This document shows positions 10,513 through 22,449 of a stretch of DNA of 64,000 nt, piece by piece. Numbering within the stretch: position 1 is the stretch's first letter; every line of letters begins with the position of its first letter. The stretch covers positions 20,029,130-20,093,129 of the forward strand of contig OX365949.1 in assembly GCA_947247005.1 (NCBI GenBank). The letters run 5' to 3'. Origin of the DNA: Spisula solida (Eukaryota > Mollusca > Bivalvia > Venerida > Mactridae). A program made the position numbers and the translations under genes. The notes beneath the pieces are model-generated. The model was not told where the DNA came from and searched no databases. It saw only the letters and a list, made by a program, of their open reading frames with translations.

Positions 10513-10639
10513 GACTTATGTTGAGGTGAATATGATGTTTTGTTGACCTTCAAAAAGTGATATTGACCGATGACGAAGTCAGAGGTCAATATCACTTTTT
10601 GAAGGTCAACTAAACATCATATTCATCGAAACATAAGTC
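10513..10639. repeat. Foldback element, ~54-bp arms
   Basis: The left arm (gacttatgttgaggtgaata then tgatgttttgttgacc...) and the right arm (...ggtcaactaaacatca then tattcatcgaaacataagtc) are inverted copies with a few mismatches. The loop is gatgacgaagtcaga. It would form a long hairpin and is a MITE-like insertion. Confidence 0.8.
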
Positions 10640-11511
10640 GACAACTTTTATATTGTATACCATGCCATAAGTCAAGGAAATCATACCTATTGACTCTTTT
10701 TAAATTAAAACAACTTCAGTCTCTCTTCATGAAAGTGTATGTAGTAGAAACAAAAGACGACTCTTCAAATGTTCTAGCAAACAATGCTCTTCCTATGTTA
10801 ATGTATGAGAGAGCATTCACGTATTTAATAATGGCATTTATCATTAATGGCTAGGTTAGAGCCTATAGCTATGTATGAGCAGCTATAGGCCAAATTATAC
10901 GGGAAATAACGCTACGTTGTTTGGAACGTTATGTCGCAGGAAATGACGTCACGTCATAAAAAAGTTATATCCAACCCAGCCTCGGTTCTAAATACGATAA
11001 TACCCCGCACTATTTAACTGCGCGCATTCCATTTTCACCCATTTGACATTGAACATAATTCCACGCTGAAATTGAATGGCTTTTTAGCTGGTACAATTAC
11101 CTCCCTCGTTAATGAAAACGACCTTCGTAATTTTCTGAAGGAAATAACACATTTTAAACATTGAAACAATTTTTATAACACAAGTAGATTCTATAGTGTA
11201 TCTATTTCATGAAATGAAAAATAGAAATGAATTGTTTATCAGAAGTTTTTATGAATCTTAATTTCGAGAGTATATTGAAGTTTCTAAAAATAGATGCGTC
11301 GTAGCTGTAACACTGGATACTCGTGCAAATCGCTACCCGTTGGAAGTTTTTACTATAAAGTTTACGTTCATTCATTCATAAATATGTCACGTGATACGGG
11401 GCGTAAATAGTAACAGCCAATTTGATACCATGTTTTATTGCTTGAATAATACATGCCCTAGTTGTCTCTATGTGTATATGGATTAATCCGCGGATCGTGT
11501 TAGAATAAAAA
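10640..11511. other. Intergenic; dispersed repeat at its right end
   Basis: No gene supported. The segment 11375-11508 resembles about 49180-49306: shared blocks are cctctatgtgtatat, catgttttattg-like and gtgttagaat. The two homologies end at the same phrase, gtgttagaat, which at 11505 is exactly where receptor pseudogene sequence begins. That suggests a repeat terminus at the pseudogene breakpoint. Confidence 0.4.
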
Positions 11512-12392
11512 TTAAAATACTTTCAAGATTAAGAAAATAGTCGCCGAGTGTGTTTTTGATAGCATTAGCCATAGCAGATATTCTGTTTTTATGGGTAGCG
11601 GGCATCCCTATTACGATTCATGCGATAACGACGAAATCTGTTGATGACTTTGGAGAAATAACATGTCGTCTGAGAAAATGGATTAGTCATACGTCAGGAT
11701 CCTTTTTTATCTGGATCCTTGTTCTCTTTAATATCGAAAGGCTTTTGTTCATTAAAGCACCTGTGTTTTCAAGAACGAAGCTAACACCTAGAAATTGTTT
11801 GATCACCGCTGGAATAACATTATTAGTATTGGCTATGCTAAATAGTCATTTGGTTGTTGGTATGATTATTCGAGATATCTCGGACAATAGAACATCTCAA
11901 AAAAGGAAAGCGTGTGTTTATATATCAGACGAATACAAAGATTGTTGAAGAAGAGTATGGCGAGTTTTAATGTTTGTCTTGTTCACGTTTCTACCGGCTT
12001 GGATCATCTTTATTGCTAACATCAACCTGGCCGTCGCTTTGGTCAAACCAGGAAATAAACGAACGGCTACAGTTCATCCGTCAAACCGCCCGAAAACGTT
12101 AACGATATACAAGAGGAGAAGATCAACCACATTGCTCATGTTTGCCCTGTGCATATTTTTTCTGGTCACGACAATACCTAAGTGTGTTAACCAAATAGCG
12201 ACAGGATTATTGGCAACGTTGAAGGCAGATCGTTGGCTTGCAGGAGCTGTTGTAACTGTTTTACTTTGCAGCAACGCTTCGTTTAATTTCTTTTTCTTTT
12301 TTTACAATAAGCACGTTATCCAAACAAGAATGAAAAAAGTTGGTAGATAAAACGTAAAAATGGCTAAGAAACATTGCTGGACTGCCTGAGTT
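11512..12392 (+). pseudogene. Rhodopsin-like GPCR pseudogene (lacks 5' end)
   Basis: Nearly colinear with the intact receptor at 16543-17592, starting at the end of TM1 (ctttcaagattaagaaaat) and running to the C-terminus (aaacattgctggactgcctgag). There are at least three lesions: TAT to TAG in the R-K-Y position near 11540, a TGA near 11946 (YKDC-stop where the intact gene has YRHFSE), and a one-base insertion near 12328 that closes the frame at KKVGR. Frames before and after the TGA are the same, so most of the gene could be read if stops are ignored. Nucleotide identity to the intact copy is high throughout, which indicates a recent local duplicate. The missing first ~55 codons are represented by the fragment at 2409-2652. 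Confidence 0.9.
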
Positions 12393-12614
12393 TTTACACT
12401 GATTTTCTCGTGTGTTTAACGATTTGCAACGTCTTTTAAAAATGAATTGAATAGTTGGCATAAAACCGGTATCCATATTGAAACTCACGTAGTTTGATTC
12501 AATTGGCGTATACAATATACCTATTCATTACCAATTTTTTTTATTAATTGTTGTTTACCTGTACATTACCAAATGATGTTTTTTTAAGTTCATGTGTTGG
12601 TCAGGGTGTGTTAA

Positions 12615-13140
12615 GCTGGCAGTCCACCATCCAATGTCCATTCTAGCTGCCCAAAATGGACAGCCAGAATGGACAGCTGCATTGGACAGTTGGTATATTT
12701 GTGATATAAAAGCAAATATCAAAGATGACCAGTTGAACAATCATAGGAATGGACAGCAAGAATGGACAGGTGGTATACAATGGACAGGTGGTATATTTTT
12801 TATATAAATACAGCGATGACTAATACAGATGGACAGTTGAACAGATATAGAAATGGACAGCCAGGATGGACATTCAGAATGGACAGCTACTTTTGACAGT
12901 TGTCCAGCATATTTAATTAGATGAACAGCTAGAATTGACAGTGGACAGTTGTCCAGCATAATAAATTAGATGGACAGCTAGAATGAACAGTGGACAGTTG
13001 TCCAGCATATTTAATTAGATGGACAGCTAGAATGAACAGTAGACAGTTGTCCAATAATGAATTAGAGAACAATCTCTAATTCTAATTCAATGATGGACAG
13101 CTAGAATGGACATTGGACAGTTGACTGCCAGCTTCACACA
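12615..13140. repeat. Minisatellite of atggacag-type units
   Basis: Irregular units of roughly 45-55 bp built on 'tagaatggacag', 'ggacagttgtccagcatat' and 'ttaattagatggacagc'. The regular part is about 12890-13040. Short unrelated frames on both strands here are artefacts of the repeat. Confidence 0.85.
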
Positions 13141-13746
13141 CCCCATATTTTAAGCTTTCTTTTACAACTGCGTGTATATTCATCGATTTGCTTTATTGAT
13201 GTTTGAAATGTTTATTTACGAGAATTTCAGATTCGTTATGTTCATTTTCTACATTACTTGCAGTGAAAGATTATTTTAGAAACTATTTTATAGAAAGTTA
13301 CATTACTCTAACTATCATATTGGAAGGATACCTGGAAGAAGAAGATATAATGGAAGTTTTTATGGGATAAAATAGTACAGATGTAAATGCAGTTTGATTA
13401 TCAATCATCAGGTTGAAAAGACCGAGTGAACATTGCGTTTCTTCATGTATTCAGTATATTTAGAGTACAAATGTATACATTATTATTTATAGGCAATTAC
13501 TCGAAGGTTAACACTTACAGTCGGAATCAGACTCATGCCCTTAGTACGGAAGACTTACAGACGATGTATAGAACTTAACTGTGTGTAAATGTCTGAAATG
13601 AGAATGAGAGTGAACTAAACGAAAGAACGAACAAAAGAATTTATGTTATAGATGAGTGTCTGTCTGGTGTTATATAAACGTTTGTGCACGTTGTACACGT
13701 TGTAAATGGTGTTTCTTGTTTTGTGTTGTTAATATATGTACTTTTT

Positions 13747-14727
13747 AGCTCCACTATTCGTAGAATAAGGGGAGCTATTGCAGTCATCCGAGCGTCGGCG
13801 TCGGCTTAACACTTTTGTTAAAGTTTAGGTACAGGTTTTTTAACCTCTTATAATCTCTACGTCCTTTGAGATATTGCTTTCATACTTGTTTGCCACCATG
13901 ACCCCAACCCATATGCAGGAGTAGGTAACTCTATCAGGCATTTTGTTGAAATTATGCCCCCTTTTTCTACTTCGTGCGAATAGTGCAAATGTTAAAGTTT
14001 AGGTACAGGTTTTTTAACCTCTAATATCTTCATAGTGCATTGACATATTGCTTTGATAATTGGCATATTTGTTCACCACCATGACCCCAACCCATACACA
14101 GGGGTAGGTAACTCTATTAAGCATGTTGGTGAAATTATGCCCACTTTTTCAACTTAGTGCAAATGTTAAAGTTTAGGTACAGGTTTTTTCACCTCTAATA
14201 TTTTCAAAGTGTATTCACATATTGCTATGGATACTTGTTCTCCATCATGACCCCAACCCCTACACAGGGGTGGGTAACTCTATCAAGCATTTTGTTGAAA
14301 GTATGCCCTCTTTTGGACTTAGAAATGCAAATGTTAAAGTTTAGGTACAGGTTTTTTAACCTCTAATATGTTCAAAGTGCATTGATATATTGCTTTGATA
14401 CTGTGCATACTTGTTCACCATCATGACCCCAACCCCTACACAGGAGAAGATAATATTTAGCATTTTGTTGAAATTATGCCCCCTTTTGGACTAAGAAATG
14501 CTTATTTGTTTACCCTCATGACCGAGAGGACCTACACATGAGTAGGTTATGGTCCTACATATTTTTTCCAAATTATCCCCCTTTTTCGACTTAGAAGCCC
14601 CAACCTCTACACAGCAGAGGGTAATGCTGCTGTTATGAAGCATTTTGTTTTGAATATATAATGATTGTACTATCCCAGCATGGCGCTGCGAATAGTGGAG
14701 CGCGCTGTTCGTGGACAGCTCTTGTTG
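13747..14727 (+). mobile_element. Family A tandem-repeat element, complete
   Basis: The 5' end follows a T-run (gtacttttt) and opens with a nested hairpin: agctcc...ggagct enclosing tattc-gta-gaata. A GC-rich gcgtcggcgtcgg block comes next, then units beginning gttaaagtttaggtacagg at 13817, 13991, 14165 and 14333 (174, 174 and 168 bp spacing) plus one degenerate unit. The 3' block contains cgaatagtggagc (14689-14701), an exact inverse of gctccactattcg (13748-13760), then a hairpin gctgt-tcgtgg-acagc and the terminal tcttgtt. There is no coding capacity. Architecture resembles bivalve non-autonomous elements with core tandem repeats (pearl-like, Helentron-associated). Confidence 0.85.
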
Positions 14728-16542
14728 TAAATAAGGCCTTGTTGTAAATAAGATATGTATTGTTCTATCATATATACATGTATGTCTTAACATGCTACCT
14801 TCAGAAAATATAGATTTCATTAGTATTATTAGTATTGGCTTGCACCAGTCAATATCATGCCCGACCGGGGGATACAGGGGGGTTACCCAGACGAATCTTC
14901 ACGACAGGCGTAAATTATTTAACCTTATCGACTCCGAGTCACAGGAAATAGACTTTGGTCCGGAAATTTCGACACCGCGAAAGACGACAGCGATACTATT
15001 ATTCGTGTTTATATAAAAGTACGGTGATGAAGACTGTGCTCCACGGAGGGAACGATGACTACAGAAACATCAAAAGTATCAGACATTTAACTTGATCTTT
15101 CAAACTAACTCATTATACGTGACCAGTCTGCCTAATCGGTCAATAACCGACCTCCGACTTCGAGAGCAGAGTTAGAAAGTTTGATATGCCTACAAGGAAT
15201 CTGAGCGCTGTCCTAGCTCTTTCCAAATACTAGTAGACGCGTTGGTCCTTTACGAGCGAACGCCAGTAAGTAAGTATTGGTTCGTTTACGTTCCCCGTGT
15301 ATTGCACCGTTACACGCGAGAAGCCATCTGGGTTTGCAATCAGTTCATCTCTAGGGGATGGGAAGCGTTTTTCAAGCGTTTCTGAAATTTCCAGTGACCC
15401 AGCAATATTTGAATTAGAGACATCCGGGTTTTAGTCGAGAGCACTAACCACTTTCCACCCATGCCCGTTATTATATTAGATATTAAATATTTTAAGTTCC
15501 AATATTGTATAGCAACAAATTTTTTGACCTATGCATTTTAACTAACATTTAATTAACTAACATGCAGTCCTCCGTGACCTCACATTTGTTGTGTTATGGG
15601 AAATACAAAATTGGAACCATTTTGAGTAAATCTGAAAAGCAAACTCAGATATTCCATATAAGGTAGTAACACTGAATCAGAATATGACAGCACACAAATC
15701 AACACTTAACAGTATATTATTGTTCATGCCTTATCTCAGTAGTATGCTGAACATGTAGCAAAAAGTAAATTACAAAAAAACACAAATAGGGTATTGACGT
15801 ATGCGCATGTTGGCACAATTCATGAATAAATACATGAAGATCTAAAAATTGTGTTTAGATCTTTGATGAACTGAAGTAATAAACAACTTATGCTGCCGGT
15901 ATTTTCGTTACATACTTAATTACACTTATTCCCTGTAACAGTTATACATACAATGTTGATGTAGGTGCGTTATTAAACGTTATAAATTCAATTAAGGAAA
16001 CAATTACTGTTAACCCCAGCAATCTCGTGTCTCATATTACTTCCATCAACATCCGTGCAAGATTTATTTGCGTTATGGGTATTATAATAAACGTTTTACT
16101 ATACCCCGGTAATATCCAGGCGATACATTTAATGGAAGTGTGAAGCTCACAATGAACTTGATGAATAACCGCGAATATTCAATTTATAATTATCACATTT
16201 GAAATCTGTCAATTATTGATATAACAGAAATATTAATTGTGTGTGCTTTTGTCGTTAATGCGATCAGTATATTAGTGTGTGTATTTTCCAGGCATAGCAA
16301 ATCCAATTAATATAGTAACTCTTAAAGTGTTGAATGTTAGTTATGTAAACATGTCCTTAAAGGGTACGACGCGGACAAGCTGAGTGTCTTTTGTTGAATC
16401 TTTAGTTATGTTTAGCCTGTTGATATTTAAGAAATAATGAATATGTTCCTGTGTTTTATCGGTAATTTTAGCACAGTTTGGTTTCCATTGTGTGTATACA
16501 GCCTAAACTACTGGTTGTGTAAGACATGAAGGTATACCCACC
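14728..16542. other. Intergenic; receptor 5' flank at its end
   Basis: No gene supported between 14728 and about 16350. The last ~190 bases are the leader of the receptor gene and have partial homology to 2409-2500. The 16429-16463 block (aagaaataatgaatatgtt...tttatcgg) resembles 2651-2685. Confidence 0.4.
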
Positions 16543-17592
16543 ATGGTTACTCACAAATCTAGTTCTAGTTGGGGAAATGATTTTTTGGATTTGAATGGCT
16601 GTGTTCCGGATTTTTACGCAGAATGTTTGATCTCTCTCTGGATTTGGAGAACATTTCTTTACGTCCTGGTTTTTATTGGTACGTGTGGAAATATTATAAA
16701 CATTATAATACTTTCAAGGTTAAGAAAATATTCGACGAGTGTGTTTTTGATAGCATTGGCCATAGCAGATATCCTGTTTTTATGGGTAGCGGGTATCTCT
16801 AATTCGATTCATGCGACGAATGCGATCATTGTTGATGACTTTGGAGAAATAACATGTCGTCTGAGAAAATGGATTAATCATACTTCAGGATCCTTTTCTA
16901 TCTGGATCCTTGTTCTCTTAAATATCGAAAGGCTTTTGTTCATTAAAGCACCTGTGTTTTCAAGAACGAAGCTAACACCTAGACATTGTTTGATCACCGC
17001 TGGAATAACATTATTAGTATTGGCTATGCTAAATGGTCATTTGGTTGTTGGTATGACTATTCGAGATATCTCGGACAATAGAACATCTCAAAATAGGAAA
17101 GCGTGTGTTTATATATCAGAGGAGTACAGGCACTTTTCAGAAAGAATATGGAGCGCGCTATTGTTCGTATTGTACCAATTGCTGCCGTCTTGTATAATCT
17201 TTATTGGAAACATCAACCTTGCCGTCGCTTTGATTACTAGACGTAAGAAACGACTCGCAACAATTCATCCGTCAAACGAAAATAATGTCACGTTTGACAA
17301 GAAGAGAAGATCATCCACAGTTCTTCTGTTTGTCCTTTGCACATTTTTTCTGGTCACAACAATGCCGTATTGTATTTACCTTATAGTCAAAGGAAGTATT
17401 GCTAACGTTGAGGGCAGATTGTTAGCTCGGTGGCAGCTTGCAGGAGCTGTTGTATCTGTTCTACTTTTCAGCAACGCTTCTTTTAATTTCTTTTTCTACT
17501 TTGCTACAGGAACGTTATTCCAACAAGAATGGAGAAAGTTGGTAGATAAAGCAAAGCAATTATGGTATAGAAACATTGCTGGAACTGCTTGA
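16543..17592 (+). CDS. Rhodopsin-like (class A) GPCR, orphan peptide-receptor type
   Basis: Intact single-exon frame of 349 codons with seven hydrophobic segments. Class A landmarks: G-N50 in TM1 (IGTCGNIIN), L-A-x-A-D76 in TM2, the TM3 cysteine C105 (ITCRLRKW) with C188 in the second extracellular loop for the conserved disulfide, E129-R130-L131 in place of D-R-Y at the end of TM3, P215 in TM5, TM6 ending FFLVTTMP (P275), and TM7 N311-A-S-F-N315-F-F-F-Y319, a variant N-P-x-x-Y without the proline. N112-H-T and N179-R-T are potential glycosylation sites. The N-terminus has no clear signal peptide. The start is chosen because CCACCATGG fits a eukaryotic initiation context and the paralogue fragment shares the ATG. 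The ligand cannot be told; the general layout recalls invertebrate neuropeptide receptors. Two pseudogene relatives lie upstream. Confidence 0.9.
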   Translation: MVTHKSSSSWGNDFLDLNGCVPDFYAECLISLWIWRTFLYVLVFIGTCGNIINIIILSRLRKYSTSVFLIALAIADILFLWVAGISNSIHATNAIIVDDFGEITCRLRKWINHTSGSFSIWILVLLNIERLLFIKAPVFSRTKLTPRHCLITAGITLLVLAMLNGHLVVGMTIRDISDNRTSQNRKACVYISEEYRHFSERIWSALLFVLYQLLPSCIIFIGNINLAVALITRRKKRLATIHPSNENNVTFDKKRRSSTVLLFVLCTFFLVTTMPYCIYLIVKGSIANVEGRLLARWQLAGAVVSVLLFSNASFNFFFYFATGTLFQQEWRKLVDKAKQLWYRNIAGTA

Positions 17593-17693
17593 GTTGTTAT
17601 TCCTGCTTTACTGTGTTGGTTCGTTGGTATTGTATAGGTCGCATATGACCGTAACCACGTATATGTATTTTGTCTAATCCTGATTATTAAGGT

Positions 17694-17699
17694 AATAAA
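17694..17699 (+). promoter_or_regulatory. Poly(A) signal for the GPCR gene
   Basis: AATAAA about 100 bases after the receptor stop codon. Confidence 0.55.
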
Positions 17700-18588
17700 A
17701 ATTGTGTGCGTTTCAAATATGGTAACACTTGTCTTTAATAATAATTGGGTCACAAATCACATGGACAACGGCCGATATCCGTGTTTCCTATGTCTACCCG
17801 ATATCTAGGTATCGTCCGGTCGCTGACACATGAGTAGCGATACATAATTCATTTCAAAATAGATTTAAATTACTCCGGCGCCTGTCCGATGATCGGCCAA
17901 TGTCCGTCGGGCCTCCGACCCGATCAGACCGGATTGCATTTGTTACACAGGTATAAATTAGCCAATGCTTTAATTGTAAAATCAATATAAGCAAATTTAC
18001 ATAGACAATTTGAAATACTAGTACACTCTTGTTCCGAGTATTGACTCTTGCTATATCGTATATAGCTCAACGATTATGAGGACATGGTGATGGCAATCAG
18101 AAGCTCAAATCAATTTTTAAGATCATGGTTAAAACTGTAGATTTAAAACTTAGTACATGGTTTGGATCCTGTTAAACAATAATTTTAGCGGCGATTCCCT
18201 TCCATATATCTGGACCTGAGAAGTGATTGGAAATCATTATGTGAGACGGTGTATGTACCCTGGCTGGGAGAGTTCCAGTCCTTCATCGTTCTTGAGAAGC
18301 AGACTGCGAGTACAGCTACATCTGTGTTTATGAAGGTCTTCTCAGTGGGTACTCTTGGAAGAACATGCTCCTTTCCGTGTACTAGCTATCATCGTTGAGT
18401 TTAAGGTAGGTGGATGCTTGGATGTCTACACGCCCGCGATGAAAATTGAACAGCATCAAATGTCTGCTGGTAATTTCCCACTTGAGGTCCTAAGCACTCA
18501 TCTCAGTCTGGTCATACCACGTGGTATGTGACTTCATTTTTGGCTAAGACTGGCAGCCAAAAAGCGTCGATTCGGAGCTAAAAAGACC
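17700..18588. other. Intergenic, no gene seen
   Basis: Includes a GC-richer patch (17760-17940, rich in ccgat/cggtc motifs) without an open frame I can support. Confidence 0.4.
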
Positions 18589-19020
18589 AGGCCCCAATTC
18601 CACGAAAAAACTTAAGTTATTGCTCAGCTGAGACTGCTCTTTAGAATTGATTATATGACTACAATTATAGTCTTGAGATGTAGATTGCTACCAGAAACTG
18701 TGTATTTATTGCTAAATAATGAGTTAATAGGTGATTTTCGTAAGAAATGCTCATGTAAATCCAACAGTAAGGAACAATAAAATACTTCGTATTTGAGCCT
18801 GTTATAACAGACTTAAGTTTTTACCTTAGACGTTTATAACTTTAAAGCTCTATTTTCTGTAAAAATCGGACTTATTATGTATTGCTCTATTAAATTGGAA
18901 TCTAACTGTGATGAAACAATATATACAAGTATACATGAAAGTCTTTAACCAACACATATGTTTTTAAAATAGCAGTCTCAGCTGAGCAATAACTTAAGTT
19001 TTTTTGTGGAATTGGGGCCT
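18589..19020. mobile_element. MITE, ~430 bp, ~50-bp terminal inverted repeats
   Basis: The left end aggccccaattccacgaaaa continues into aacttaagttattgctcagc and tgagactgct. The right end is its inverse: agcagtctcagctgagcaat, aacttaagttttttt, gtggaattggggcct. There is no coding capacity and no clear target duplication. Confidence 0.85.
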
Positions 19021-21096
19021 GTAAGTATCTTATTTTCAACTTGATTTTGACGAAATGTAGCCGATGCTAAGGGGAAAAGTGTTACTGTTGAAAGGAATGA
19101 ACTATAATAATTGTCAACCATTACGTATAAACTCAACACTGAGCACTGCTAGTCGTATTGTTATAATAGTTTAAGGTCGTCCCGAATTCAATATGATGCC
19201 ATTGAAAGACATAGGCAATTGTAAAATAATAAGAATGTTGCGGAAACTTCTTCCGTTCTCTACCATCCTGTTATTTTTTATGTTTGTGTTCGACTAAAAG
19301 TCGTAAACGTGTTGTGGTTGTCCAGTGTTGGTCCTTCTTAATTGTCCGATGACCTCCGGCTTCGAGGTAACCATTCTGTTTTTATGTATTTTATGTCTAA
19401 ACAGAACGAAATTGCCGCAAAAATCTCACAAAATTCTTAAATATTCGTTGAATTCGGCCTAAATAAAATACTAAATTTGATAACAAATTAACAATACTGT
19501 TATATTTAAATATCTAGAAACAAATGTTGGAACTTTCATGATTGTTTCGTTGTCGAAAATGATCGACATCAAGCATTAAATTTTACTAATAAGAAACTTG
19601 TCGCACACTGAACCAGCGAGTTACAATATGTTTTTAAGTTTATTTAAAGGTTGGTGTGTACTCTCTTTGTAGATAAAAATGTCAACCGACCAACAGATGT
19701 GCAGAATTTGTTGCAAACAATGAAAACATGTTTTACACAATCTTCACCGTGAGCTTATAAGGAACTTCGAATACTCGTCCGTCCACATGTAGTTTGTTAA
19801 CAATATTTAGCTCTCGATGAAACTATAGTTTCTCAAGTTCGTAATTGTGGGTCAATAACCTAGGTCATTTTATGAAATCTTATAATATTATTGCTTAAAC
19901 ACTGTCTGTTACAATAGCATATTCTTTTACCTTCGTTAATCACCAGTTAGAATTTTAAATTAAAAAAAAAATTCGACTCTTATCCAGATAATTAAGAAAT
20001 GATGACCTGTTTAGTTATTTATGTCAGTTTTACTATTTATTTATTTTTCCATTCTACGGTACTCGTTTTAATTTGAAATGATCCAGTTCTACTGAGGGTG
20101 AACTCAAAGCCAAAAGAGGCTAGAATGGAGAGTAGTTGAAATGCTATTACAAGGGGATCGCTATGAATATGATTGGACGGGGCGACGAGGAATGAGAGCA
20201 AGTTGTTGCCGACATACAGACTTATACTTGAAATTAACTATTTGAACAAAAATAAAAAAGTCAACATACTTTTCGCAATTGTTTATTTATCATAATATAG
20301 GATTGGCAAACACAACTCATCAACTCAAACATTAATACTCATCGTTGACATTAGCTGCATGCCAATACTAAATTGTCTTACCAAAATTCTACAATGCGCA
20401 CATTGACGAAATACATGTATAAGTATACTTTTCTGCAGCATTAAATGGCTAAACTACCATGTGTATTCGGTTTGCGATACGTTTGGACCCACATAAACGT
20501 AAAATATCTTACAAAGTACATTGACAAAATTGGTATATCTTAATATATCCACCTTACTAACTCTAATAAAATAAAACGGATATTTTGATCCAAAGAAAAC
20601 AGTATTTTGCATTTACTTCCAATGTACTCTCCAATTGCATCGCCCGAAACTACATCGTTTCTAGGATAGAACGATATAGTGGAATCAAAGCGCTGTAAGG
20701 AGCGTACTTCCAATGTAACATTTTAAGTCTAAAACAGAGTAAATACGTATGGGTGGTTCAAGTGTCCAGAACAGCAAAAGTTAGCTAAGTGGTCCAATAT
20801 AACGGTACGAGCTGCTCCAATAGGACACAAACGACTTATTTCAAATCTCGGAACATCATCTAACTCATGGTGCGTGTTTGTCTAACATCGACACGACACA
20901 GTACCACCTATAGTGTCTTTAAGTAAGTACCGGTATATGCATGCTTGTTCGACTTCCAAATATGTTGCATTTTTAAGTGCATGCATTGTACGCAACGGTT
21001 GTGGTTACCTTCTAACCATATGACCACGGACAATTGATAACCCGTGCATCCCGAATGACCATTTTAGTCGTTCTTCACTGATATCAGTTTTTGAAA
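19021..21096. other. Intergenic, no gene seen
   Basis: AT-rich sequence in which I see no supported coding frame, RNA gene or repeat. Confidence 0.4.
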
Positions 21097-21698
21097 TACG
21101 AGGGGTGTTCGATATGTATTGTCACTGTCCTTTGCATTTTTCTATGACACTATTTAGAAGGATTCTACGATTACTGTCTAAAAGGTGTATGTTTCTATTC
21201 TATATCTGGAAAATTACATAGCCTTTCGTCAACCGTTAAGTAATTTATTGAACTTAGAAGAGGGTATATTCGAGGACACTGGCGTTATGTTCATTTTAAG
21301 CTAAATTTGTGCCATCTTTGCAGTAGTTGTTTAGAAATGTAAATGTCAGTATTCGTTAAACTGCAACATACGATACGATAACTTGATTCTTATATTTCCA
21401 TTAGAATTTCATGTTTTTATCGAAGGAATTTACATTATTTACGGTATAATAGTTGTGGAATAAGATTATTTCCCGAAAGGAAGTTTTAAACGACTGTTAT
21501 TCGCAAAAAGTCGCAGTGTCTATTACTAGCCCTTTGAGAAGACAACAGAAACAACATTCCGGTAATTAAATTGTATTGATTTTTTCACGAAATATTGCGG
21601 AAATCTTGATGGTTCCAGAAATGTAAAAAGATTTAAAGATATGAACGAATTTTCTTATTTGTGACCCAAGTGACAATACATATCGAACATCCCTCGTA
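21097..21698. mobile_element. Non-autonomous Tc1/mariner-type element
   Basis: TIRs cgaggggtgttcgatatgta and its inverse tacatatcgaacatccctcg extend inward through 'ttgtcact' and its inverse. The element is bounded by TA at 21097-21098 and TA at 21697-21698, the mariner-type target duplication. About 598 bp long with no transposase frame. Confidence 0.85.
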
Positions 21699-22041
21699 AG
21701 TCGTTGTGTATAACACTGTAACTTCTGTAAGTAAATATCTAATGTTGCACCCTTAACACGAATGCACTACGCCTCATTGATGCTATGATGGTTGTCATGC
21801 CACTCTTGAATGAGGGTCTGGTGAGGTTTATGAACGTTCTTCGGTGGTAGTGCACGTGCGCGGATCCGACGTCCGATTTCGCACCCCGTCATGCATGCAT
21901 GGGAACAGGCGTATAGTTTTGCATGAAACCGACTCAACTGCTGTACACTATAGGCAACTAGTGCCACATACAAAATAATACATGTATATGCATGTATCCA
22001 GTGTTTGTAGATGTGTACGAGTTGCGATATTTATCGGCTAA
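21699..22041. other. Intergenic, no gene seen
   Basis: A 68-codon minus-strand frame at 21767-21973 has no recognisable family. Confidence 0.35.
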
Positions 22042-22043
22042 AC

Positions 22044-22449
22044 TTTAAAGTCACATTATCTCTCCCAAAACTTTTTCCCGATCATCCGGTCAATAGACTA
22101 AATACGAAGAACTAGGATGTTTTTTACAAATGGCCCATAACTGACCACAAAACGTCAGCTATATATGTCAAAATAGTATGCCAAAAATCACTTTTAGTAA
22201 AATGTATGGATGACAAAATACTAATTTTGCAAGAGTTGTTTCCCTTAGACTTTAAATTATGCATTTATTGTTTACATTTCGTTATTTTGTTTACAAGCGA
22301 ACTGGAGGCTTTATTTCGTTTTCTACCATCTTATGCTGTTTTCCCCCTTTGGGACTCAACTAAAGTTCTCAAAATGCATCATTCTGCAGATAGGTTGCCA
22401 AGTTATTGCTTTTTAAAAATAGCCATTTAAGGCATAATGGGACTTTAAA
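22044..22449. mobile_element. MITE with tttaaagtc TIR
   Basis: The left end tttaaagtcacattat is matched by ataatgggactttaaa at the right end, an inverted repeat with one or two mismatches. The interior is non-coding. Confidence 0.6.

Noticed and set aside
12615..13140. Regular repeats resembling a CRISPR array
   Set aside because: Units are tandem without unique spacers, in a eukaryotic context; it is a minisatellite.
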